Source: JANWKQ01 sp040376605 | Lineage (GTDB): Bacteria > Bacteroidota > Bacteroidia > CAIKAF01 | DNA: 17,715 bases | NCBI GenBank assembly: GCA_040376605.1 | Contig: JBEIQI010000036.1 | Coordinates: 1-17,715, forward strand | Direction of reading: 5' to 3' | Made by a program: the position numbers and the translations under genes | The notes under the pieces: model-generated | Told to the model about the DNA's origin: nothing | Seen by the model: only the letters and a program-made list of their open reading frames with translations | Database searches by the model: none | Part shown: one piece after another, positions 8,474-16,281 of the stretch | Numbering within the stretch: position 1 is the stretch's first letter | How the letters are laid out: each line of letters opens with the position of its first letter

Positions 8474-9961
8474 ATGAATCCATTCCTTATCTTAGGCTTT
8501 ATTGCCTTTTATTTCCTTATCTTAATTACCATTTCCTACTTTACAAGTAAGAATGCTGATAACGATAGTTTTTTTATTGGGAATAGAAAATCTCATTGGT
8601 TCCTTATTGCCTTGGGGCTTATTGGTGATTCTTTATCCGGTGTTACTTTTATTTCTGTACCAGGCAAAGTAGTTTACGATCAGTTCTCCTATTTACAATT
8701 GGTTTTTGGATATTTAGTGGGTTACTGGGTAATTAGTTATGTTTTACTACCCGTTTACTATAAACTTAAACTCACTTCCATTTATTCCTATTTATTAAGT
8801 CGGTTTGGGGTTTTTTCTCAAAAAACGGGATCCTTCTTTTTTATTTTATCTCGTTTATTAGGAGCTGGTGGCCGACTCTATTTGGCGGTAGGTACCATTC
8901 AAATATTTGTATTTGATCGCTTGGGAATTAGTTTCTATTATACAGTTGCACTCAGGATTATTTTAATGATTGCATATACCTATAGAGGAGGTATTAAAAC
9001 ATTGGTTTGGACCGATAGTTTTCAAAGTATTCTTTTACTTGGGGGGCTTATATTTTCTATCATTGCTATCGGGTCTCAACTTAATCTGGGTTTTGGCGGT
9101 ATGATAACCACAGTGGTTGACTCTGAACATTCAAATATATTCTTTTGGAATTTTAAAGAAAAGAACTTCTTTTTCAAACAGTTTTTAGGTGGGGCCTTTA
9201 TCGCCATTGCCATGACAGGTTTAGATCAGAATATGATGCAGAAAAATTTAAGTTGCCCGAACCTAAAAGATGCTCAGAAAAACATAATGACTTTTAGCTT
9301 TGTAATGGTATTAGTAAATGTTCTATTTATTTCATTAGGAGCTTTATTATTTATCTATGCAACCCAATTAAGTATTCCGTTAGACCTCAATGCCAATAAT
9401 AAAATTATCACCGATAGAGTATTCCCTACCCTTGCTCTTGGACACCTAGGAATCGTTGCCGGCTTAGCCTTTATTGTAGGCTTAACAGCAGCCACCTTTA
9501 GCAGTGCCGATAGTGTGCTTACAACTTTAGCCACTTCTTTTTGTATCGATTTTTTAAACTTCGAAAAGACAGGAAAGTATAACGAAAAACAAAAAATGAG
9601 AATCCGAAAAATAGTGCATTTAAGTTCGGCGGTACTTTTATTTTTTGTTATTGTAATTTTTAAACTTAGCAATAACAAAGCTATCATCGATACTATTTTA
9701 TATGTAGCAGGATTTACTTATGGACCACTTCTTGGTTTATTTGCTTTCGGTTTGTTTACAAAAATAAAATTAGCCGATTGGATGGTTCCCTTTGTTTGTA
9801 TAGCAACACCCGTTTTTTGCTATTTCCTGGATATGAATAGTGTAAATTGGTTAGGTGGATATAAAATAGGACCTGAACTAATCCTTATAAATGGCGTTTT
9901 AACCTTTATCTTATTGCTTATATCCAGTTTTTTGCGAAAAAAAGAAATCTCACAAGGTTAA
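8474..9961 (+). CDS. Sodium:solute symporter family (SSS, TC 2.A.21) transporter
   Basis: A 495-residue inner-membrane transporter with about 13 hydrophobic segments, the normal size and topology of the SSS family (PutP, SGLT, SiaT). Family marks include FFIGNRKSHWFLIALGLIGD near residues 33-52, an amphipathic SGVTF segment in the first unwound helix, GLDQNMMQK in the middle, and FSSADSVLTTLATS starting at 342. In the last, Ser343, Ser344 and the following residues correspond to the Na2 sodium site seen in vSGLT. It therefore couples uptake of a solute to the sodium gradient. The solute cannot be assigned: no sugar, proline or sialic acid utilisation genes are nearby. It is the third gene of the sanA run (19-base gap), and its TAA abuts the TAG of the convergent methyltransferase gene with no base between. 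Confidence 0.92.
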   Translation: MNPFLILGFIAFYFLILITISYFTSKNADNDSFFIGNRKSHWFLIALGLIGDSLSGVTFISVPGKVVYDQFSYLQLVFGYLVGYWVISYVLLPVYYKLKLTSIYSYLLSRFGVFSQKTGSFFFILSRLLGAGGRLYLAVGTIQIFVFDRLGISFYYTVALRIILMIAYTYRGGIKTLVWTDSFQSILLLGGLIFSIIAIGSQLNLGFGGMITTVVDSEHSNIFFWNFKEKNFFFKQFLGGAFIAIAMTGLDQNMMQKNLSCPNLKDAQKNIMTFSFVMVLVNVLFISLGALLFIYATQLSIPLDLNANNKIITDRVFPTLALGHLGIVAGLAFIVGLTAATFSSADSVLTTLATSFCIDFLNFEKTGKYNEKQKMRIRKIVHLSSAVLLFFVIVIFKLSNNKAIIDTILYVAGFTYGPLLGLFAFGLFTKIKLADWMVPFVCIATPVFCYFLDMNSVNWLGGYKIGPELILINGVLTFILLLISSFLRKKEISQG

Positions 9962-10672
9962 CTATTTAATATAAAAATCATCAGAAACTCCTTGATACCA
10001 ATTACTTCTTGATTTATCAGAATTATACAGGTATTGTGTTTCCTCCAAAGGAGTCTGATTTATAAAAGAAAATACACCCATTTTTCTGATAATCTCCGAA
10101 TGTTGAAAACTGGAAACCAAACAAATCTGCTGAAGGAATAAGTTTCTATCCCTCAGTTGATCTGTCATTGCATCAAATTCCAATACAGGTAAGATAATGG
10201 CCAGACACCCATTGATAGACAAGTGTCGTTTAGCAAAATCAGCTAATGTAGAAGTATTGAGTAAACCAGAATGACGGGCTGTAGATTTTCTCTCATCAGG
10301 ATTTAATAAACTGTTTTTAAAATAAGGGGGATTGGAAATCATTAAGTCAAACTTCTCGTCCTCATTATATTTACTCCATTCAATAGCATCTTGTTCTAAA
10401 ATATTCAACCTCTTACCCCAGGTTGATCGTGAAAAATTATTAGCACAATCCTCTACTGAAAGTTTATCTATTTCGAGGGCCAAAACAAGGGCCTCTTTAA
10501 ACCTTTGGGCCAGCATAAGGCTTAAAATGCCGGTTCCGGCACCGATATCCAATACCCTCTTATAATCCCCTTTGGGAAGCCATGAACCCAGTAAAACACT
10601 GTCAGTGCCTAGTTTAAATGCAGCTTTGCCCTGTTCCAACTCAAACTGTTTAAAAACAAATGATGTGCTCAT
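9962..10672 (-). CDS. trmN: tRNA1(Val) adenine-37 N6-methyltransferase (TrmN6/YfiC-type)
   Basis: A 236-residue class I SAM-dependent methyltransferase predicted to methylate N6 of adenine 37 in tRNA. The N terminus reads FVFKQFELEQGKAAFKLGTD, the YfiC-type lead. The SAM site DIGAGTGIL is at 42-50, the acidic end of motif II (LEID) at 66-69, the catalytic NPPY at 114-117, and a TARH typical of this subfamily at 131-134. I chose the ATG at 10672 because it puts the FKQF motif seven residues in, as in relatives. In-frame ATGs at 10717 and 10795 would lengthen the protein to 262 or 277 residues; the latter runs antisense into the start of the divergent GNAT gene. The start at 10717 is possible. 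The gene is monocistronic and convergent with the symporter gene. Confidence 0.85.
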   Translation of the reverse strand: MSTSFVFKQFELEQGKAAFKLGTDSVLLGSWLPKGDYKRVLDIGAGTGILSLMLAQRFKEALVLALEIDKLSVEDCANNFSRSTWGKRLNILEQDAIEWSKYNEDEKFDLMISNPPYFKNSLLNPDERKSTARHSGLLNTSTLADFAKRHLSINGCLAIILPVLEFDAMTDQLRDRNLFLQQICLVSSFQHSEIIRKMGVFSFINQTPLEETQYLYNSDKSRSNWYQGVSDDFYIK

Positions 10673-10736
10673 ACCCAAAGGTATTTCCTTTTTCCAAAAA
10701 AAATCTTCATTTTGCATATTAATTAACCTATTAACC

Positions 10737-11870
10737 ATGGCTGATATCAAAGTAAGGAAGGTCGAAAACAAGGCTGATTTAAAAAAATTTATCATGCTTC
10801 CCTGGAAGATCTATAAAAATGATCCGGTATGGGTGGCCCCAATTATAGGAGACTATAAAAAGATATTTAATCCTGAAGTAAGTCCATTCTTCCTACACGG
10901 TAAAATGGACTATTTTATTGCCGAAAAAAACGGAGAAATCGTAGGTCGTGTTGCTGCAATTAATAACCATACACATAACGAAATCTGGAAAGATAAAACT
11001 GGATTTTTTGGGTTTTTTGAATGTATTGATGACCAGGAAGTAGCTAATGCACTATTAGATGCTGCAAAAGATCATTTAAAAACATGGAACTTTGATGCCA
11101 TGAGAGGTCCTGCAAGCCCATCCAGCAAGGAGGAGTATGGAGTATTGATTGATAATTTCGAAGATCAACATGTACTTATTTCAACTTATAATGCTCCGTA
11201 TTACTTGAAACTGTATCAAGGATATGGTTTAAAAAATATCAAGGAATTATATGCCATTCGTTTTCCCGGTAGAGAAATTGAAGCAACACAAGGGGAAAGA
11301 CTTAAAAAACTTAGAGATGCCGTTTTGCAGAGAACCGGGATTCATTTTGAAGACCTGAATATGAAAAAATTTGCCGATGGTGTAAAAACATTCAAAGGCC
11401 TATTTAACGAAGCCTGGAATACTACCAATAATCATGGTTGGGTTCCATTAACGGATGAAGAATTTGATTTTATTACACATAGCTTAAAACCAATTACTGA
11501 TCCTGAATTGGTTATTATGGCCAAAAAAGGAGATCAGGTAGTAGGAGGAATGATCTGCCTACCTGATTGGAATGAAGTATTTAAAAGTTGGAAAGGACAT
11601 GTATTCCCTTTTAATTTCATTCAGCTTTTCACGAAAAAAAGATCCATGAAGTGCTTAAGAATTGTGATCCTTGGGGTACTTCCGGAATATCAAAAAAAGG
11701 GACTAGATGTAGTGATGTATTATGAAATTATGCGACGTGGATTAGATAAAGGAATGACCTGGGCCGAAGCATCCTATATAGTAGAAGACAATATGCCCAT
11801 GTTTAAACCATTAATGAATATAGGCGGCGAAATCTATAAAAAATACTGGGTAATGGAAAAAAGCATTTAA
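10737..11870 (+). CDS. Conserved GNAT-fold protein, function unknown
   Basis: A 377-residue cytoplasmic protein of a conserved group usually labelled as GNAT-fold N-acetyltransferase. The first part has MLPWKIYKNDPVWVAP (about 19-34), FIAEKNGEIVGRVAAINN (60-77) and a GFFGFFE segment (89-95). GPASPSSKEEYG follows near 125-136, and the second half has a GNAT-like acetyl-CoA loop, LGVLPEYQKKGLDVVMY (about 312-328). Here the usual Q/R-x-x-G-x-G/A is altered to QKKGLD. The reading frame is open upstream to 10572, but that extension runs antisense to trmN and lacks family similarity. The ATG at 10737 begins the conserved MADIKVRKV and is clearly the start. It is head to head with trmN, with 64 bases between the chosen starts. 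The substrate is unknown and acetyltransferase activity is inferred from the fold only. Confidence 0.85.
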   Translation: MADIKVRKVENKADLKKFIMLPWKIYKNDPVWVAPIIGDYKKIFNPEVSPFFLHGKMDYFIAEKNGEIVGRVAAINNHTHNEIWKDKTGFFGFFECIDDQEVANALLDAAKDHLKTWNFDAMRGPASPSSKEEYGVLIDNFEDQHVLISTYNAPYYLKLYQGYGLKNIKELYAIRFPGREIEATQGERLKKLRDAVLQRTGIHFEDLNMKKFADGVKTFKGLFNEAWNTTNNHGWVPLTDEEFDFITHSLKPITDPELVIMAKKGDQVVGGMICLPDWNEVFKSWKGHVFPFNFIQLFTKKRSMKCLRIVILGVLPEYQKKGLDVVMYYEIMRRGLDKGMTWAEASYIVEDNMPMFKPLMNIGGEIYKKYWVMEKSI

Positions 11871-12019
11871 TCTCCTATCCTCCATACCCCTATTCCATAT
11901 TTTCTATCTATCTGATAGATAATTCTTTCAATAAAGTTATGCATTCTGTTTTGGTAATCCGTTTGAGATTGCTACATTATCTGTTATCAATATTGACACA
12001 AAATTTAGCAGAATAACCT
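11871..12019 (+). promoter_or_regulatory. Intergenic control region upstream of the polymerase cassette
   Basis: 149 bases without a gene between the GNAT gene and dinB. There is no clear rho-independent terminator for the GNAT gene. The region holds the 17-base palindrome at 11905-11921 and a partial echo of one half of it (ATCTGTTATC, 11979-11988). I looked for a TTG plus TAnnTTTG promoter and found only poor matches, for example TTG 11969-11971. A promoter for dinB-dnaE2 must lie here, but I cannot place it with confidence. Confidence 0.4.
11905..11921. promoter_or_regulatory. 17-base perfect palindrome, candidate operator for dinB-dnaE2
   Basis: TATCTATC-T-GATAGATA: two 8-base arms around a single central T, all eight pairs complementary, ending 98 bases before the dinB start. 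It is not followed by a T-run and has only two G:C pairs per arm, so it is a poor terminator. Its size and symmetry suit a dimeric DNA-binding repressor. The downstream genes are typical of a damage-inducible operon, so a LexA-like or other stress regulator is a fair guess. The motif is not one I recognise as a known SOS box. Confidence 0.4.
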
Positions 12020-13234
12020 ATGTCCCGCTCCATCATTCATATCGACCTCGACACTTTTTTTGTGTCCTGCGAAAGATTACAAAACCCCTCACTAAATAAT
12101 AAACCCGTACTTGTAGGAGGAATTACTGATAGAGGAGTGGTTGCTGCATGCAGCTACGAAGCCCGTCAGTTTGGAATACATTCTGCCATGCCCATGAAAT
12201 TGGCACGACAGCTTTGCCCACAGGCAATTGTAATACAAGGTAACAGCGCTATTTATGGAAAATTTTCGGATCTGGTTACCGATATTATTAAAGAACAATC
12301 ACCCTTATACGAAAAAACATCCATCGATGAATTTTATATTGATGTAAGTGGGATGGATAAATTTTTTGGCTGTTATAAATGGGCCAAAGAACTAAGAGAA
12401 AAAATTATCAAAGAAACTCATTTACCTATTTCATTTGGACTCTCCACTTGTAAAACTGTTTCAAAAGTTGGAACTGGACTAGCAAAGCCCAACAATCATA
12501 TCCAAATTTTAAAAGGTCAGGAAAAAGAATTTTTAGCACCCCTTTCGGTAAAAAAAATCCCTATGGTAGGAGATAAAACCTATAAATTATTAAGAAGCAT
12601 GGGAATTGAAAAAATAGAAACCATTCAGCAAATGCCTGTTGATCTAATGGAAAAAATATTGGGTAAAAACGGTATTATACTTTGGAAAAAAGCAAATGGG
12701 ATCGATCATTCACCGGTTATTCCATTTCATGATCGAAAATCCATTTCATCTTCACTTACATTCGAAAAAGATACCACCAATACCCATAAGCTAAAAGAAA
12801 TTCTAACTACAATGGCCGAAAAACTTTGCTATTATCTACGTATGGGAAATAGACTAACATCCTGTGTTGCTGTTACGGTAAGGTATGCCGACTTTGATAC
12901 CCATAGCAAACAAACACATATTAATTATACCGCCAACGATCATACACTTATTAAAACCGTAATGGAATTATTTGATAGTTTATATAACAGGCGAGTATTG
13001 GTAAGATTAGTTGGAGTTAGATTTAGTGAATTAGTTCAAGGAGGATATCAAATTAATTTGTTTGAAGACACTACAGAAATGATGAATCTATATCAAGCAA
13101 TGGATAACGTAAGGAAGCGTTTTGGACAAGATGCCATCAAGAGAGCAGTTACCATGGAAACCAAAGGAGTAGGACAATTTCAAAATCCATTCAATGGCCA
13201 ACCTCCCGTTATTCCGGCACATAGAAGAAATTAA
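12020..13234 (+). CDS. dinB: Y-family DNA polymerase (DinB/Pol IV-like)
   Basis: A 404-residue translesion polymerase. The palm carries HIDLDTFF at 7-14, with catalytic Asp9 and steric-gate Phe14, and TSIDEFYIDVSG at about 101-112, with Asp103 and Glu104. All three metal-binding acids are therefore present. Fingers, thumb (AKPNNH, then the helix-hairpin-helix KKIPMVGDKTYKLL) and little-finger regions follow in order. QINLF at 344-348 is a good beta-clamp-binding motif. The length is normal for the family. The stop lies 9 bases before a DnaE2-like gene, the arrangement of the ImuB-ImuC mutasome. Classical ImuB, however, has lost its catalytic acids and this protein has not, so it is called DinB-like. 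It is probably damage-induced together with its neighbour. The ATG at 12020 gives the expected short lead to the first strand. Confidence 0.9.
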   Translation: MSRSIIHIDLDTFFVSCERLQNPSLNNKPVLVGGITDRGVVAACSYEARQFGIHSAMPMKLARQLCPQAIVIQGNSAIYGKFSDLVTDIIKEQSPLYEKTSIDEFYIDVSGMDKFFGCYKWAKELREKIIKETHLPISFGLSTCKTVSKVGTGLAKPNNHIQILKGQEKEFLAPLSVKKIPMVGDKTYKLLRSMGIEKIETIQQMPVDLMEKILGKNGIILWKKANGIDHSPVIPFHDRKSISSSLTFEKDTTNTHKLKEILTTMAEKLCYYLRMGNRLTSCVAVTVRYADFDTHSKQTHINYTANDHTLIKTVMELFDSLYNRRVLVRLVGVRFSELVQGGYQINLFEDTTEMMNLYQAMDNVRKRFGQDAIKRAVTMETKGVGQFQNPFNGQPPVIPAHRRN

Positions 13235-13243
13235 TAAAAGTAT

Positions 13244-16216
13244 ATGTACCTAAACTGCCATAGTTATTTTAGCCTTCAATATGGAACCATTTCTCCGGAA
13301 CAATTACTGGAAGAAGCTAAAAAGAATGGAATAAAAACATTAGCCCTTACTGATATCAACAATACCTCTGCAATTCTGGATCTATTGCGAAAAAAAGATA
13401 AATATCAAATAAATATTATTGCAGGTATAGATTTTAGAAATGGCTCTGATCAACAATTTATAGGTTTGGCAAAAAATAATCAGGGATTTTTTGAGATCAA
13501 TCAATTTCTATCCAGCCATCAACCAAATAATATTCCATCTACAGCACCACATTTTAAAAATGTTTTTATTATTTATCCTTACGGGAAAAAACAACCACAT
13601 CAGCTTCGTGAAAATGAATATCTGGGAATCCGAATCAGTGAAATAGGAAAACTCCTTTTTACCGAATGGAAAAACCATCAACATAAAATAGTGATATTAC
13701 ATCCTGTAACTTTTAGAAATAAAAAAGATTTTAATGCCCATCGAATACTAAGAGCAATCGATAAAAATGCATTGCTTAGCCAACTTCCTAAAAGTGAAGA
13801 AGCTAAACCCGATGAAATAATGATTTCTGAGAAATCTCTTGAAAAGCTATTTGAGCAATACCCCGTTATTATAGATAATACAAAAAGATTATTATCAGAA
13901 TGTTCTATATACTTTGACTTTTCGGCAGAGAATGGACATAACAACCAAAAATCTTATACAGACACCGAAGAAAAGGATTTTGCACTTCTAAGAAAAATAT
14001 CTTACGAAGGACTTTCCTATCGATATCAACCAGAAGAAATAACAGATTCTATTCTGGATAGAATTCAAATGGAATTAAATATCATTCAAAAAAAGGGATT
14101 CGTTGCCTATTTTTTAATTGCATGGGATATCCTTTGTTATTCAAGAAGTAAGGGATACTTTTATGTAGGGAGAGGCAGTGGCGCCAATAGTATCATTTCC
14201 TATCTGCTTCGAATTACCGACGTAGATCCCATCGAATTAGATTTGTATTTTGAAAGATTTATTAATCTATTTAGAAAAAGTCCTCCTGATTTTGATATTG
14301 ATTTTTCTTGGAAAGATAGAGAAGATGTAACATCCTATATATTTAACCGATTTCCTCATGTAACATTATTAGCAGCATATAGCACCTTTCAATATAAATC
14401 TGTTGTAAGGGAAATCGCAAAAGTATTTGGTTTACCAGATCAAGAAATAAAAAAATTACAAAAAGATCATGCCCCATCCGATGATATCAGAAAACTCATT
14501 TTACATTATAGCCAATACATTCATAATTTCCCAAGTCACCTCACGGTTCATTCGGCAGGGATTATAATTTCAGAAAAATCTATTCATCATTACACGGCCA
14601 CTTTTATGCCTCCCAAGGGTTTTCATACCACTCATTTTGATATGCATATTGCCGAAGATATAGGTCTATACAAATTTGATATACTGGGTCAGAGGGGTCT
14701 TGCGAAAATTAAAGATGCATTAGAAATTATCAAACAGAACCAAGGAGAAGAACTGGATATCCACAATATGCAAGCCTTAAAAAAAGATGAGGCATCAAAT
14801 CAGCTTTTAAAAAAGGGAATCGCCATTGGTTGTTTTTATGTAGAATCTCCAGCCATGCGGATGCTGCTAAGAAAGTTAGAAGTATGTGATTATCTTGGTT
14901 TAGTTGCGGCCAGTTCTGTTATCCGACCAGGAGTTGCTCAAAGTGGTATGATGCGAGAATATATTATACGACATAGAGATCCGGAAAGAAGAAAATGGGC
15001 CAGTGAAACCTTCCCTACCCTTTATCAATTAATGCCCGAAACTTATGGTGTTATGGTATATCAGGAAGATGTAATTAAAGTGGCACATTATTTTGCAGGA
15101 CTCTCCTTAGCAGAAGCTGATGTATTAAGAAGAGGTATGAGTGGTAAGTATCGATCCAGAGAAGAATTTCAGGAAGTACGGAGGAAGTTTTTCTCAAACT
15201 GTTCTCAAAAAGGAATTACACATGCATATACCTTAGATGTTTGGAATCAAATTGAAAGTTTTGCAGGTTACGCTTTTGCTAAAGGACATTCGGCTAGCTA
15301 TGCTGTTGAGAGTTATCAATGTTTATATTTAAAAGCCTATTATCCATTAGAGTTTTTAGTGGCTACGATTAATAATGGAGGAGGCTTCTATTCAAAAGAA
15401 GTTTACTTACATGAAGCCCGGCAATATGGAGCCATTGTGCATTTGCCCTGTATTAACCAAAGTGAAGAAATAGCCATTTTAAAAGGAGTGAATATTTACA
15501 TTGGTTTAAGTATGATTGATTCACTAGAGCTGAATACAATACATATGATTCTTGATGAACGTAAATTAAATGGCCTGTTTAAAACATTCCGGGATTTCAT
15601 TAAAAGAGTACCTATCTCATTAGAACAGTTAATTATATTAATAAGAATTGATGCTTTTCGTTTTACTACAAAAACTAAAAAGGATTTATTGTGGGATGCT
15701 CATATCCTACTTAACAAAACTAAAAAATCGAAACCCTCTCTATCCCTTTTTGAAATGGAAGCTCAAAAGTTTGAACTCCCCCAACTATGGATGCACCCAC
15801 TAGAAAATGCTTTTGATGAATTGGAGATATTAGGATTTATGGTAACCTCTCCCCCATTTATATTAGCCAAAGAATTACCCAAAGGAGATGCAACTGCTGC
15901 ATTGTTTCCATTCTTTGTTAATCAAAATATCAGTCTGGTTGGATATTTAGTTCATATTAAACATGCACAAACCAAAATTGGACGACATATGTATTTCGGA
16001 ACCTTCATTGATTTAAATGGTGGCTGGATCGACACTGTAATATTTCCACCGGTTGCCGAACAGTATCCATTCTCGGGACCGGGGTGCTATCAATTACATG
16101 GAAAAGTAGTGGAAGAATTTGGCTTTTATTGTCTGGAAATCATTTGGCAACGACGACTCCCAAATCACAATTTAGATGAACCTGTAAATACCCGATTAAA
16201 GATTCCGGGGCAATAA
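13244..16216 (+). CDS. dnaE2: Error-prone DNA polymerase III alpha subunit (DnaE2/ImuC-like)
   Basis: A 990-residue C-family DNA polymerase, shorter than replicative DnaE (about 1150 or more) and near the DnaE2 range. The PHP domain (1 to about 200) has N4-C-H6 where a metal-binding PHP has H-x-H, and TDI (36-38) in place of TDH, so its exonuclease metal site looks lost. The polymerase core has GRGSGANS, then PPDFDIDF with catalytic Asp351 and Asp353, and KFDILG with Asp479; the catalytic triad is complete. Helix-hairpin-helix elements and a C-terminal OB-fold (about 905-965, with TKIGRHMYFGTFIDLNGGWID) follow. SLSLF at 832-836 could be a clamp-binding motif. There is no tau-binding tail. It sits 9 bases after dinB in an operon and is expected to extend from or past lesions during induced mutagenesis. 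Confidence 0.91.
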   Translation: MYLNCHSYFSLQYGTISPEQLLEEAKKNGIKTLALTDINNTSAILDLLRKKDKYQINIIAGIDFRNGSDQQFIGLAKNNQGFFEINQFLSSHQPNNIPSTAPHFKNVFIIYPYGKKQPHQLRENEYLGIRISEIGKLLFTEWKNHQHKIVILHPVTFRNKKDFNAHRILRAIDKNALLSQLPKSEEAKPDEIMISEKSLEKLFEQYPVIIDNTKRLLSECSIYFDFSAENGHNNQKSYTDTEEKDFALLRKISYEGLSYRYQPEEITDSILDRIQMELNIIQKKGFVAYFLIAWDILCYSRSKGYFYVGRGSGANSIISYLLRITDVDPIELDLYFERFINLFRKSPPDFDIDFSWKDREDVTSYIFNRFPHVTLLAAYSTFQYKSVVREIAKVFGLPDQEIKKLQKDHAPSDDIRKLILHYSQYIHNFPSHLTVHSAGIIISEKSIHHYTATFMPPKGFHTTHFDMHIAEDIGLYKFDILGQRGLAKIKDALEIIKQNQGEELDIHNMQALKKDEASNQLLKKGIAIGCFYVESPAMRMLLRKLEVCDYLGLVAASSVIRPGVAQSGMMREYIIRHRDPERRKWASETFPTLYQLMPETYGVMVYQEDVIKVAHYFAGLSLAEADVLRRGMSGKYRSREEFQEVRRKFFSNCSQKGITHAYTLDVWNQIESFAGYAFAKGHSASYAVESYQCLYLKAYYPLEFLVATINNGGGFYSKEVYLHEARQYGAIVHLPCINQSEEIAILKGVNIYIGLSMIDSLELNTIHMILDERKLNGLFKTFRDFIKRVPISLEQLIILIRIDAFRFTTKTKKDLLWDAHILLNKTKKSKPSLSLFEMEAQKFELPQLWMHPLENAFDELEILGFMVTSPPFILAKELPKGDATAALFPFFVNQNISLVGYLVHIKHAQTKIGRHMYFGTFIDLNGGWIDTVIFPPVAEQYPFSGPGCYQLHGKVVEEFGFYCLEIIWQRRLPNHNLDEPVNTRLKIPGQ

Positions 16217-16218
16217 AA

Positions 16219-16255
16219 AAAGAGTCAACCAAGAATAATTCTTGATTGACTCTTT
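16219..16255 (-). terminator. Rho-independent terminator in the convergent gap, mainly for the minus-strand gene
   Basis: A 37-base inverted repeat with 18-base arms around a single A; 17 of 18 pairs match (one C-A mismatch). It starts three bases after the dnaE2 stop codon. Read on the minus strand, the stem runs into a tract of seven T (complement of 16215-16221), the form of an intrinsic terminator for the T9SS gene that ends at 16282. On the plus strand the stem ends in TTTGAAAAAA, so termination of dnaE2 transcripts is possible but weaker. Confidence 0.75.
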
Positions 16256-16281
16256 GAAAAAATTCACTAAAAGAATATATC

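Noticed and set aside
9355..9687. Minus-strand 110-residue frame opposite the symporter
   Set aside because: It lies fully inside a conserved transporter gene and its composition is that of a reverse-complement artefact.
10676..10683. TACCTTTG on the minus strand, a perfect TAnnTTTG box next to the trmN start
   Set aside because: Transcription would begin at or inside the start codon, and there is no TTG at the proper spacing, so it is probably chance.
10572..10736. Upstream extension of the GNAT reading frame to an ATG at 10572
   Set aside because: It is antisense to trmN coding sequence, and the conserved protein begins at the ATG at 10737.
10673..10795. Longer trmN starting at 10795 or 10717
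   Set aside because: The extra N-terminal residues precede the family's usual start, and the 10795 start overlaps the beginning of the GNAT gene. The 10717 start cannot be fully excluded.
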